Shown: positions 39,872-52,300 of the stretch, piece by piece
Layout of the letters: each line of letters opens with the position of its first letter
How positions within the stretch are numbered: position 1 is the stretch's first letter
NCBI GenBank assembly: GCA_961205875.1
Contig: OY540813.1
Span: 31,157,001 to 31,221,000, forward strand
Origin: Sialis fuliginosa
Lineage: Eukaryota; Arthropoda; Insecta; Megaloptera; Sialidae
DNA length: 64,000 bases
Direction of reading: 5' to 3'
The notes under the pieces: model-generated
Seen by the model: only the letters and a program-made list of their open reading frames with translations
The model's database searches: none
What the model was told of the DNA's origin: nothing
Program-made: the position numbers and the translations under genes

Positions 39872-40487
39872 TTAAAGCTAGTTCTGTTTCATTTATGACG
39901 AATATTGATTGATAATTTTATACCATACGCAATATTGAGTAAACAGTATTTAAAAGTACATTTTTTATACAATTCTTTCTATATTTTCGTTATCGTTTAT
40001 TTGTTAAACTGATATCATTTCGTTACATACTGATATCTACAAAGTAAACAAAGAAATTATATATTGGATGAATTATTTTTCACTTTTTAGATAACAACAG
40101 CACACCTTAATCAGCAAATAAAATAATAATAATAATATTCTGCAATGAAGCATAATATTAAAAATCCAATTTCAAAATCAGTAGTGCCAGAAAATATATT
40201 TTTAATGTTAAAAATTGTTTTTTGTATAGGTACGAAAACGTATTTAAGATTACCGTCATTATTCGCAATTTCTTGGACATTTTATCGATGATGTCTTACA
40301 GCTTACGTTAACAATTACGTATAACAACTACTAACTACTATCAACCGCTTTTTTTTTGTTAAAAACTAAATATCTTTTTTTTATAATTATAACAAAAATT
40401 TTCTAAAATACGAGACATTTATGCATCCCAGTAACAGTGGGACAAAAAATACAAGACGTTTGGTCACACTAATTATATTAGACCCAA

Positions 40488-40873
40488 CTAACAAGGGAAC
40501 CTTTATTAAATATTTTTTTTGTGAAATATGATGTATTATACATATATTTGAATTACTACTGTATAATACAATTAAATATAGTAAATAGATGAAAAAATCT
40601 TAAAAAAGACTAGGGTGGGTGGGGGGTTGGGGCTGAACGGTTTCACATTTTCACATGAAAATTTTGTATTATAGAATTTTTTAAATCATCATTAGTTTCA
40701 GAGTTATTTGAAATACATGATTTTTTTTTAAATTTTCATAGGGGTATTTCACCCCATTAAACCGTTTTACTGCAGCTAAAATAATTTTTTTCTTACTACC
40801 CTTGACCCCCTCTAACGATATTCAAAATTTGAATTCGATACGATTTTATCACTTGAAAAGGTTCCCTTGTTAG
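40488..40873. mobile_element. 386-bp TIR element (CTAACAAGGGAACC)
   Basis: Perfect 14-bp terminal inverted repeats CTAACAAGGGAACC and GGTTCCCTTGTTAG. The interior carries a GGGTGGGTGGGG tract. No reading frame. Confidence 0.8.
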
Positions 40874-41183
40874 AATGGTTGATTTACATAATTTTTAATT
40901 ATGATTTCATTTAACATTTATATGCACATAGACATTTTAAAAATATGAGACACATATAGTTCATCAAAGAGAATTAAAGAAAATAATAGCTTTACTTTAC
41001 TACAATACATTACTCACGTATAATAAATTTATTCATAGATTACCTTGACCTTCAGTTTCGCTAATGTACAAAATCTATTTAAAAAAAGTGTAACGCTCTT
41101 AATTCATTAAATAAATATTATTTAAATATATGTAGTATTTATATAGACGTACATTTTCTGACATTTTTATTTTATTCATTGTC

Positions 41184-41421
41184 AAACGAATCATAATATA
41201 AAATTTAAATTTAATTTAACTGTAGACTGCAGAACTAGACTGATTATTCAAAACCGCAAATACACCAAAGGCGAACTTTTTATTACGGGTGGTGTTATTA
41301 ATATTTTGAATATAGGTTTCGTTTTGATTTTATTAATTTTTAAACGAATCAAAATATAAAATTTAAATTTAATTTAACTGTAGACTGCAGAACTAGACTA
41401 GATTATTCAAAACAGCAAATA
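41184..41421. repeat. Direct duplication, ~79-bp unit, two copies
   Basis: 41184-41262 and 41342-41421 share AAATTTAATTTAACTGTAGA and CTGCAGAACTAGACT at very high identity, about 80 bp apart. A local tandem or gap duplication. Confidence 0.85.
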
Positions 41422-41869
41422 GAAGAAGAAACATTACTTTATGTGAATTCAATTCAGCTTCAAATTAAAACATTTGAATTTTAACATTAAATTAAAACTA
41501 TACATTTTATGATAGAAATTGAATGTCGTTCTGAAAATAAACATATACGTTGGTTAGTGTGTCTGTTTGCTGCCTGTCGGTCTGTCTAGTCCAGAGGTAG
41601 AAAAATATTTTTAACTATATTTTTAACTGAAGGACGGATTAAATATTATAACAGTAACATCGGACTAATATAAGAAACAAACGTACCAAATGACAATTTT
41701 TAACCAGCCATTTTCTAGTCTAGACTAACTTGCACTAAAAAAAATCTCTTTACTGATTTTTAGAGGAAATGTAAATATCCTTCTAAATTGGACACTTTTC
41801 AATTATAGTCAACACTTTTCTTTTCGCTAACGTAATAAAAAAATTATGTATATATTTTTCAAAAATACG

Positions 41870-42279
41870 TGGCGATGAAAGGGTAAAAAATGTTTGATGA
41901 AATATGTATTATATATTTGAATTACTATTGAAAACACAATAAAATTGAGTAAATAGAAAAAAAATCTTTAAAAATCATGGGGTGGGTGGGAGGTGGGGGT
42001 GAACGGTTTCACGTTTTCGAATTTCGACTGTTGCCATTCGAAAGAGTATAAAATCATGAAAATTTTGTACTTTAGATTTTTTTATACCTTCATTAGTTTC
42101 AGAGTTATTTGAAAAATACGATTATTTTGCACATTTTCATAGGAGTATTTCACTCCCTTAAACCGATTTATCGCAGCTAAAATATTTTTTTCTTACTACC
42201 CTTGACCCTCTCTAACTATATGTATGTACACAATTTGAATTTGATACGATTTTATCACTTGTAAAGGTTCCCTTGTAAG
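41870..42279. mobile_element. Second copy of the CTAACAAGGGAACC element
   Basis: It shares the interior GGTGGGTGGG..GGTGAACGGTTTCAC and the right end GGTTCCCTTGTAAG with the copy at 40488-40873, in the same orientation. The left end is not clear. It ends about 280 bp before the first visible exon of the membrane protein gene. Confidence 0.75.
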
Positions 42280-42556
42280 AGTAAACTCTTAAAGGGTATA
42301 ATATTTTGAGTACAGGTTTCGTTATGATTTTATGACCGAATTATAAAGATCAAAACAAAAAGAATCAATATGTCATATAAATTATAAATAATTCAATTTA
42401 CTTATAGATCTAGCATAATATTACACTGTTCTCTGAATAATGATAACTTTTGTGGTAAATTGTAATTTCTGGAAAATTATATTTTTTAGAATTAAATAAA
42501 TTACTATTAAAATAAAACTATTTATTGTTATCAATCTAATTATTTATTTGTTACAG

Positions 42557-42631
42557 ATAAAACTCATCAATGAAGATGTGAGGGAAATAATTATTAACTT
42601 CAATGGTACTTCTGTATAACTGACGGAAACA
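42557..42631 (+). other. 5' UTR part of exon before the membrane protein start
   Basis: A clean acceptor (TTATTTGTTACAG) ends at 42556. The transcript therefore probably has at least one further noncoding 5' exon upstream that I cannot locate. In-frame stops precede the ATG at 42632. Confidence 0.45.
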
Positions 42632-44212
42632 ATGCATAAGAAACGTTTTTACACCTGGTTGAACTGCAAGCCACTCTTTGTAATATTATTAATGTTATGC
42701 GTTAGTTCAAATGCTATACTTAACTCTGCGATGAAGTTATGCGACAACCAGCTTTGCCAATGTGGTTACGAAACAGTCACTTGTGAATGCAGCAAAGATG
42801 TGCAGGTAATTTTCTAGTATTCAAATTATTAATAACCAGTTGAATTAAATTATTTGTATTTAAATATATAAATTAAATTAAACTTAAACAATACGTAGAG
42901 AATTAAAATATAAATTAATTTTTTGTACTTGTATTTTCAGACCTTGACAATGAACTGTGAAACGTTAGAAAAATCTGGAATATCAAACATAACTGTCCAC
43001 AATTGCCACACTGTAATATTTCCAAAACATTCAATTAAAGAAATACGCAGTTTACGCAACCTCTATATTCACAATGTCCGTGACCTACGACTAGAAGAAT
43101 CAGCATTTGAATGGGACTACATTACATTGCCTTCTGGACTGGAACTTCCCAAACTTTCAATCAGAATACAAGACACAACCACTTTACAATTAAGCAACTA
43201 TTGTTTCAAGGGAAGAATAAAAGAAATCGCACTTGTTAACGTTCATGTAAAAATGATACGTGCATTTGCGTTTTCAAGTTTACACGGTACTCAATCGATT
43301 GTGTTGAAAGACTCAATTATTGATAATATTCAAATACAAGGATTTAAAAAATTCTCTACAGAAGTATTTATGCTCATAAACACAACGTTTAAAGGTACAA
43401 TAACTGGTAGAGCTTTCTCAGATATAGAAGTAACAAAAGTATTTAGAATAACTAAAGGATGCAACTTTGATACTTTACGACCAAGCGCGATGATGATCAA
43501 TAATCCAATCAACACAGAAATATTAGATTCTACTTTTAATGTTTTGAATGGTGAATCATTCAAAATAGTTGTTCTAGGAAACGTGCTCTTCAGAAATAAT
43601 GTTTTCAATGATGTTCATGTGGGTGCATTTTCAAGTATAGCTTTAGATAAACGGGTGTTAAATGGAATAGGACGTTCTGATATGACATTCAGCAATAACA
43701 CTGTAATAAATTTCCGTGAAAATTCATTAAACTTTAATACATCTAGTTTTAATGTAAAATTCTACAATTTAAAATTGAACACAACGTGTTCGTGTGAAAA
43801 CATTACAAATTGGGAAAAACTATTGAAAGAAGTGGATTTAAAGCAAATTCAATGCTATGTTAAAAAATCTAAGTATTATTACGTTTTAAGTACAGCTGAA
43901 GAATTTAAAAGTGTATCGTGTAACGCCAAAGCAAAAGTGTTACAAACATTCGTCATCATTATAACAGTTCTTGTCATAATTGCTGCAGTAGCTACAGTGT
44001 TTATTATATACTATTGTAGAAGAAGGGACAACAATAATCAAAAAGAGTGGATCAACAATGCATCACCTATTTTGGCAAGGAAAACTCGAGAACCGAATAC
44101 GAATACCGGGAATGGAAAAGTACCGATGATTGTTCCTGATGGTAGAACTTACAGAGAAACAGAACTTCACGTGGTGTTTGAAAAAGCTGAATTGTTAACT
44201 ACTGAGCTATAA
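42632..44212 (+). CDS. Predicted single-pass membrane protein with LRR/beta-solenoid-like ectodomain (481 aa, 2 coding exons)
   Basis: Exon A is 42632-42805 (58 codons), intron 42806-42940 (CAG|GTAATT .. TTTTCAG|ACC), exon B 42941-44212. Layout: signal peptide (LFVILLMLCVSSNA, residues ~15-30); a Cys cluster of LRR-N-cap type (KLCDNQLCQCGYETVTCECS); about 300 residues of irregular leucine/isoleucine-rich turns (LRNLYIHNVRDLRLEESAF, IALVNVHVKMIRAFAFSSL, GNVLFRNNVFNDVHVGAFSS) that look like degenerate LRR or right-handed solenoid repeats; a C-cap-like part (CSCENITNWEKLLKEV..C..C); one transmembrane helix (residues ~394-416, FVIIITVLVIIAAVATVFII) followed by YYCRRR; and a ~65-residue cytoplasmic tail. 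I do not recognise the family name. A receptor or adhesion role is inference only. Opposite in strand to MYCBP2. Confidence 0.85.
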
Positions 44213-44362
44213 CAAAATATTATTTATACAATATAGAAAAAAGTCTAAATATGCCTCAGTATTAATTAAGATAGCTATTTGTACAAATATAAGGTTGTGA
44301 TTTTGTTCACAATATTAAACTCATTTAATGCACAAATTCATACTGAATGCTTTTTCAATAAA
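44213..44362 (+). terminator. 3' UTR and polyadenylation signal of the membrane protein gene
   Basis: AT-rich sequence after the TAA stop. The first AATAAA is at 44357-44362. A second AATAAA lies further on at about 44774, before an A-run. Which one is used cannot be told. Confidence 0.5.
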
Positions 44363-45050
44363 AATTAAGTTTGAATGTATACTTATTTTATAAAAATACT
44401 AGTTTACATTATGTGCCATATAAATTTCATATTTTTTTTATTCGTATTTGTGAATCAGTATTTTGTGTTAATCATTGTGAATTAAATAATATAAATATCT
44501 AGTCTTTAAAATATCGTATAAAAAAATGTATAACATCAACCAAAGAAACCACATTAATTTCATTCAAACAATAGTAATGTGATACTTTTAATATCACTTA
44601 ATCGAAACTGTTGAAATAACTTTGTTTATATGACTGCATGTATAATATAATGTAAAAAGAGTTCCAATCATACTGTCTTCTTTATTTATATAAGCCATTG
44701 TAGTTGTTGTGTTTATAAAAACTGTGATATTGGTTTGTAAGCTAATAATAAGTTGTCATTTTCAGTTGGCTAAATAAATTAAAAAAAAAAATCGTTTTAC
44801 TTATAATTAATATTATCGACCTAATATTCATAAGTATGCTTAACTCGAGGTTATTAAACTATATAGGTTGTCTCGTAAGTAAGCATATGGGTGTGGGAAA
44901 TAAGCGGGGGGAGTGCATGCCGTCTTATGTTAAATTGAAAATTTGAATTAATAGTTAATAATGAGTAGTTTCCATAAATTTTGACAACTGACTACGTCAC
45001 TAGACATCAACTCAATTACATAACCACCTAGTATCAGTCATGATGATTTA

Positions 45051-45991
45051 TTAAAAAGTACCTAACATAGGAAATTTTAGGTAAAGTTTTGGTACTCACA
45101 GGATTTGTTACAAATATAGTTTAGAATAATACCCTAGGTTTGCTTCGATTTTGATTGTCCGCATTATGGGTAAATCATGGTTCAATTGCAAAATTCTTCA
45201 GATTTTCTGATTTTTGCTAAATAGCGGTCTAAATAAATATTATATAAAAAAAGTTTCAAATAAAAATTGTTCACTATAAAATTCCCTATAACCTCCTTTT
45301 TGAAATTTTTTTTTTAAATCTTTGTTTATCCGCTACGCTAAAAAAATGGCTGAAAATACGCTATTTGTAAGTTGTAATAACTAAGTTGAACGTTTTTTTA
45401 AGTTGATACCCCAGGAAATTGAATATTTTGTAGTACAGAAAATTCACTGCAAATTTGGACCTGTTTTTGTTTTATTAAATTGTTAATAATGAAATTATGC
45501 TTGTATTTGATTAACAATAAAAGTCTTTGGGAACACATACGAACAATTGTTCAGAAATAAAGATTCTACAAAAAAAAATCAAAGCATGATTATTAACAAT
45601 TTAAAAATGTTCTGTACTGCAAAATGTTTATTTTCCAGGGGTATCAACTTAAAAAACGTTAAGCTTTATTAGTTATTTCAACTTACAAATAGCGTATTTT
45701 CAGCCATTTTTTTAGCGTAGCGGATAAACAAAGATTTAAAAAAAAAATTTCAAAAAGGAGGTTATAGGGAATTTTATAGTGAACAATTTTTATTTGAAAC
45801 TTTTTTTATTTAGACCGCTATTTAGCAAAAATCAGAAAATCTGAAGAATTTTGCAATTGAACCATGATTTACCCATAATGCGGACAATCAAAATCGAAGC
45901 AAACCCAGGGTATTATTCTAAACTATATTTGTAACAAATCCTGTGAGTACCAAAACTTTACCTAAAATTTCCTATGTTAGGTACTTTTTAA
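45051..45991. mobile_element. 941-bp foldback element
   Basis: Ends TTAAAAAGTACCTAACATAG and its exact complement. Arms about 385-390 bp (45051-45442 and 45609-45991), nearly identical, with a loop of about 166 bp. No reading frame. It lies between the plus-strand membrane protein gene and MYCBP2 exon 27, so within MYCBP2 intron 27 if that gene is intact. Confidence 0.9.
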
Positions 45992-46064
45992 CCTAGACAG
46001 CTTGGATTAAATAGGAAAAAAGTATTTTGCACTTCTTATCATCGGTCACTGTGACTGCGCACAT

Positions 46065-46145
46065 GCTTTTTTGACGTTCCTCAGTAAACCGGCATATGTC
46101 GAGAAACGCGTACAGTTGTAATATATACGAGATATTAAATTATTA
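46065..46145. repeat. Possible Penelope-like element relic
   Basis: CGAGAAACGCGTACAGTTGT, then an AT-rich run of TAATA type, resembles the ribozyme-region ends of Penelope-like retroelements of arthropods. Short and degraded; a weak call. Confidence 0.25.
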
Positions 46146-46253
46146 TTATTTTCTTAATAATAACCAACAGATGATTTTACAGGAGAGTTAGAAATCAGAG
46201 AACAAATTACAGTAAGTTATTAATTAAAAAAAGATTGTAACAAATGCACTTAC

Positions 46254-46398
46254 CTATAAGGCAATGCTCCGTCTAAAGCTTGCATGACTGTCGGAGGACT
46301 CGCCAACGCAAGACCTTTTGAAAACAGCTGAGTATGTTCCTTGACAATATTCTGAGCGATTATTTCACACATGCTGCTATCTCGATCCAAATCTTCAT
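46254..46398 (-). CDS. hiw: MYCBP2 exon 27 (last in window)
   Basis: Residues ~2210-2257. It ends KGLALASPPTVMQALDGALP, matching human KGLALSHSPTILEALEGNLP. Strong donor AG|GTAAGTGC in phase 2. The family continues with a segment around SNEQSFLDDF; I did not find it on the minus strand to the left. Confidence 0.95.
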
Positions 46399-49300
46399 CT
46401 AAATACACAAAAAAAACATATTTAATCAATATAAATAACATTATAATTGGATATATAAATAAATATTGTAACCGTACCTCCAATACTAGGCAACATTAAA
46501 TCTTTCTTCATAAGACTAGCTGAACACATTCCTCCAAGAAATGCAAGTTCTGCTTCAAGATGTATAAGTCCTAGAGCTCCGATGAAAGTTGGCCATTCGT
46601 AGCCTAGAGCAAGGCATCGGAAACCATACGAACTAGCTTTTTCATTGTGTTCATAGTCCGATGCTGTTTCTAGTGAAAACAGTACTTCGTGACCAGGTAG
46701 AATTACTGCATTTTGAGGCCATTGTGATCTAAAAAGATCAAAATAAGAAAATCGATAAAAATTAATAATTTTTAATTAATTCTATTTTAAACTTACGTTG
46801 AAGTAAATTTTTGAAGAACAGGCCAAAACGGGGCAGGACTTTGCTGTTGATCATCTGTAGATTGGAATAATGTGTTTTGAAGGTAATTGTTTTGTGTTAA
46901 ACGTGGTACAAACAGCTGCAAAGAATCTTCTTGCTGTGAAAGTGCACATGCTGGATCAAATTCTAAAGATATCCATCGAACTGTTTCTGGGAACGATACT
47001 CTGTCAAAATAAAATATTATTAAACATAATTATGTTTGTCACTAAATTCAACTTCAATAAAAACAAATATATAACAAAAGAACACCGAGATGTAATGATT
47101 ATATGATTTTAGGTACAACCATTGGGTCAATCCATATGAACTGGTCCAGCACTGGTTGCTCAATCATTCTAAAAAAAATTGATTTTTTGTGTGTAATTAC
47201 CCTAACATGTTGGTAGTTCAAAACGACCATTATTTTAATTTTATTGTTTTTTATTTTCGCGTGACGGCCATATTTGTTCTACAGGTCGCAGCATTTTTTG
47301 TACTTTAAAGGGTTTGCGGAAACTAAAATATCTCAGCTTCTATCAAACCTTTCAACATCGGAGGAAAAGCAAATTATTAAGAATAAAACGGGCTACAAGA
47401 TTACTTTTAGACATTTTCACCTAAATGTTATCCTAAAGGGTGAAATTTCAGCCTTAATTCTTAGTTCTATTTTTGAAAAAATCCCATTTTCAAGGGGATG
47501 TTTTTGCAAGAAGAGGAAAAGTTAACAAGTCAAATTATTTTTTACAAATAGGTGGGTACTAGTTGTATTTACACACCAAAGTTAAACTCTGAGACTTGCC
47601 TCCCTTTATTTCAAAAAAATTCTCAAACTTGAAAATTTGAGAAAATGGCACTTTTCAAAGCTAAATAACTCTGGTGGGGGACCAGATAAAAATCTGAAAT
47701 TTTAGCTCATATTAGTACTACATAATGGTATTATGTACCAAAAATTTTGAGATTGAGATTTGACTACAAGCAGTGGTATTGCAACCACAAAAATGCATGT
47801 TTCAATGAAACATGTAAACATGTAAACGATGTTGTGATTTTGTTTCAATAATAATTAAAACATTTTATATCTTTGTTATGAGTTACTTTAAGTTGTTATA
47901 TGTGTTATAAATAAAAGCTGACCTAATTTTCTATCTAAAAATAAAATATATATAGGGTGTAACCTTTGAAAAACAAAAGTTGACATCATTTCCGGTTCAA
48001 CCGGAAGTGACAGAAAATAAAAAATGAGATTTTAAAAACATTCAGAAAAAATACAATTTTTTTCTTCATTCAAGCATTCTTCTATTTCCAAGAAGAAAAA
48101 AGATAGTAATAGATATTATATTAACCCTTGTGTTGCCACCCAAAAAAAACTCACAGCATCTGCCACCCGGGTACCCAGGTACCCTCCCTACGAAATTCTT
48201 AGAAAAAGTCGACTGTAATTAAAAATAATTATATGCATTCCATCAATATTTAATTATTCATATTCGAGGAAGGTATTCTTACCTGAATATAACAATTAAA
48301 TTATGTACAGTGATTTTGAGAGTCCTAACAAAGGACAAGGAAGTCTTGCGTTGAGTGTAATAAGCCCGTTTGTGATCAGCACACAGCAAAAATCACAAAA
48401 TGTTTGAATTGTAATAAGTAATAATTGATTTCTAATATAGATGTGAAAAACATTAAATTTAATTATTTTTTTGTAATTTTTCATACAGTTTTTGTATATT
48501 ACTGTGCGAAAACGAAAACTCCATAATTTTTGTCCAACAATCACATTGTAAAATGTGATATTTATTAATATTATATACAGTACATTCACTAAATAAACAA
48601 TTCGAAATTATTTATATATTAATTCATATTTACTTATTATATTTTTACAACAAACTTTTTTTACGATATACCTACTATACGAAAATCATGCTTTTTCTAT
48701 TGGGGTACCCGGGTGGCTCATATGTGTTCTTTTTTTCAAATGCAAAATTTTTTAAGGGGATTCGAGAAGTTTTTGGCCAAGCTTTCTTGGAAAAAAAATT
48801 ATTCAACAAAACGTACGCTGATGGGTACCCGGGTGGCAACACAAGGGTTAATGTTGACACTCTGTATTAACAAATGAACTCCTATTGAATATTGTGGTTG
48901 CAATACCACTGCCTGTAGTTAAATCTCAATCTCAAAATTTTTGGTACATAATACCATTATGTAGTACTATTATGGACTAAAATTTCAGATTTTTATCTGG
49001 TCCCCCACCAGAGTTATTTAGCTTTGAAAAGTGCCATTTTCTCAAATTTTCAAATTTTGAGATTTTTTTTAAATAAAGGGGGGCAAGTCTCAGAGTTGAA
49101 CTTTGGTGTGTGAATACAACTAGTACCCACCTATTTGTAAAAAATTATTTGACTTGTTAGCTTTTCCCCTTCTTGCAAAAACATCCCCTTGAAAATGGAA
49201 TTTTTTCAAAAATAGAAGGCTGAAATTTCACCGTTTAGGATAACATTTAGGTGAAAATGTCTAGAAGTAATCTTGTAGCCCGTTTTATTCTTAATAATTT

Positions 49301-52300
49301 GCTTTTCCTCCGATGTTGAAAGGTTTGATAGAAGCTGAGATATTTTAGTTTCCGCAAACCCTTTAAAGTACAAAAAATGCTGCGACCTGTAGAACAAATA
49401 TGGCCGTCACGCGTAAACAAAAAACAATAAAATTAAAATAATGGTCGTTTCGAACTACCAACATGTTAGGGTAATTACACACAAAAAATCAATTTTTTTT
49501 AGAATGGCCAAGCAACCATTTAATTTAATTTTGGACCATTTCATATGGATTGACCCCATTGAATTTTATTAAGGAGCTATTCTACTTCTTCGGGTCAGAA
49601 AAATCCACTTTTTTTATTTTGACGAGTTTTACAAAAAAGCAGAAGGAATTCTGTATTAATAAAATAAAATTCTTGTATTAATAAAAACTTTAAAAGCATT
49701 TATCTCAAAACGATATTTTTGTACCTGGCGCAAATGATTGCGCAAAATCATTTATCCAATTGATCTGAAATTTTAGAGGCATATTCAGCACATATATGAA
49801 TATCGCCAGTACCTCAATTATGAAAAAAACTTTCATTTTAAGTATTGTTTTTAACCCAATAACAGTATGTAAAAACCTACATTTGTTATTATTTTGCAAA
49901 TTTTGTTAATTTTTGATGAAAATTAATAATTGATGTACGGATGATAGCGGTACACATACAGATTAAGAATCTTTGTTAATTTTGTTTCGGACCACCTGGA
50001 GGGAAGAAACCACTTACGCCAGCAAGAAAAACTTTCTTCCAACATACTGACATATTGTCAAATAAACAAGTATGTAAAAATATTTCCGCTATAAAAAAAA
50101 TTTCTTTCTATTCTCTATATGTACCTCTTTCAGGGAAGAAAAAAATTTTCTTGTTATATGTAGTAGTTTTCAAAAAAAAAAAATGAAAAAAGTGAATTTT
50201 ATTGACCCGACGAAATAGAATAGCCCCTTTAAAGATAGCTGAAACATTACAATTTAGCCTCTCAATAAATAAAAAAACAGTATAACATACTTGTATTGTG
50301 ATACAGTAGCCGGTTTGTAAGGATGATCACTTTCAACCCATGTACAATGTTGTGTTGTAGTTATGAGCGATAGTTCTGATAATCCTTCTAACTGTATAGC
50401 CATGCCTGTATCTCCACCGGCAAGTAAATTCAAAGCTGCTATGTGCGGTAACATATCTTGTATAAGATTAAGTAACTGAACAGCACTCTGAAAATTAAAT
50501 ATTAATAATCATCTACATTTACAAAAATTCAATGTGGTCTTACCCGTGGATCGGAAACTAATGTACTGATATGGGCAAATATATTAGGAAGTAACATATT
50601 AAAGGCGCAGGCTTCTCCTAAAATTTCCCATGGAGCTGTACCAGGCATGTGAGGTGTGGCAGGTGAGGTATTATCTCGTGCAAGAACTAACAATGCTGTA
50701 CATTTATGCATGACCGTAGCGACCATAGATAAAGTACATTGTCTAGCTTCTTGTTCTATTGCTAAACGACTTGAGTGTTGACTCATGTCTAACGGATTAC
50801 TGAAAAAAAAAAGAAATAAGAAATTTTTTTATGTCAAACACTAATTTTAAAATTACCTGTAGTATAAAATATATGGAAACTGTCCACGCGTTTGCGTGGT
50901 TCCATTAAAACTTAATGAACAAGTCTGGAAATAAAATGTTGTTCCGTCGGGACCTTTAACACTACTAAAACCACCATCTCCATTATTTGTTCTACCTCCA
51001 TGATTTCTTAGACGAATAGCATACGTTACATTTTCCTAAAATTAAAAAAATGTATTTTTAATAGTCTTTTAAATTCATAATAAAACTGTAATCAAAATTG
51101 CATAAAATATTTTCTTACCTTAATCGGTACAGGCGTTTCAAATTTAATATCAACTATATCAGAGACACAATCTTCAGGTCCAAAAGAACCTTTCACTTGT
51201 TCCAATGTAACCCACCGTTGAGAATGGGAATGAGACGAATCTCCTGTAGTCGTCTAAAAATTAATTAACAATACAAATTTTAAAATCCTATAAAATACAT
51301 CTAATAATCCCATCTTACATCTTCAATAAGTTCCAATTCATAATCATACTGCCCTTGACCGGCATATATTGCAACTCCAGCAATAGCTATTCCGGGCCTG
51401 TCTATCCTTATACAGATAGCATCAGGCGATCCTCCTCCTGTATTCCAAGGTCGTGACTGATTAGTTCGTGCAAACCTAAGAGGTGTTGAATGTAAGGGTC
51501 CTCGACCACATACACCTTGTAACTCTTCCTGTAAATATTTACAAACAATTTTAGTATGCAATATATTTAAAATAATTAAAATATTACTTACATCAGCTGT
51601 ACTACATTGATATGCTAATTCGGCTAACAATTTAACTAACAATTGACACGCATGTTGTGTTAAAGCAGGTAAAGTTCTCGGGTGAATTGCCCCTAATAAA
51701 TTTGCTCTCACTGGATCTGTCACCATTGCTAATAAACGGTCCACAACTTCACGTAGAGACCAACTTGTTTCTGCTCCAGTACCTTCAAGCTAAAATTAAT
51801 AAAACATATAAAAATATAATGAGGTAAATCAATATTTAGTAGTATTTTCACCTGTGTGCGATAACTCATTTGTTCAACCAATATAGGATAACAATGTGAA
51901 TCTCCCACAAACATAATAGGCAAGCCAGCATTGTCAGAAGGACTTAGTCCACCATCGCTGCAGCTATGTGCAGATAACTGACTGCGACTGCCGTAAAGAT
52001 TTGGACAAAGAGAACGTAAGCGTATTGTAGGACTGCATAAAGCAGCTACCATTGCACTTAAAAGTCGTTCATTTTTATGTTGAACTCCAGTTTCCTTATC
52101 CTTAAAAAGTATTGTAAATAAGTAAATGATTAATTTTAAAAAATTGACGTGTTAGAAGTCATACTTCTTTGGCGTGATTGCAACTACGAATAACCTAAAA
52201 TAAGTTTATAAAAATATAAATATTAATTTGCTGTTTGCTTCAAATATAATTAAAAATTTAATTTAGTTATAAAATTTAATATTGAACTATGTACTAAATT

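Noticed and set aside
43330-43608. 92-codon minus frame
   Set aside because: Antisense shadow of the membrane protein exon.
47274-47525. 83-codon frame repeated at 49206-49397 on the other strand
   Set aside because: It appears twice only because the two arms of the foldback are inverted copies; no homology, no start context.
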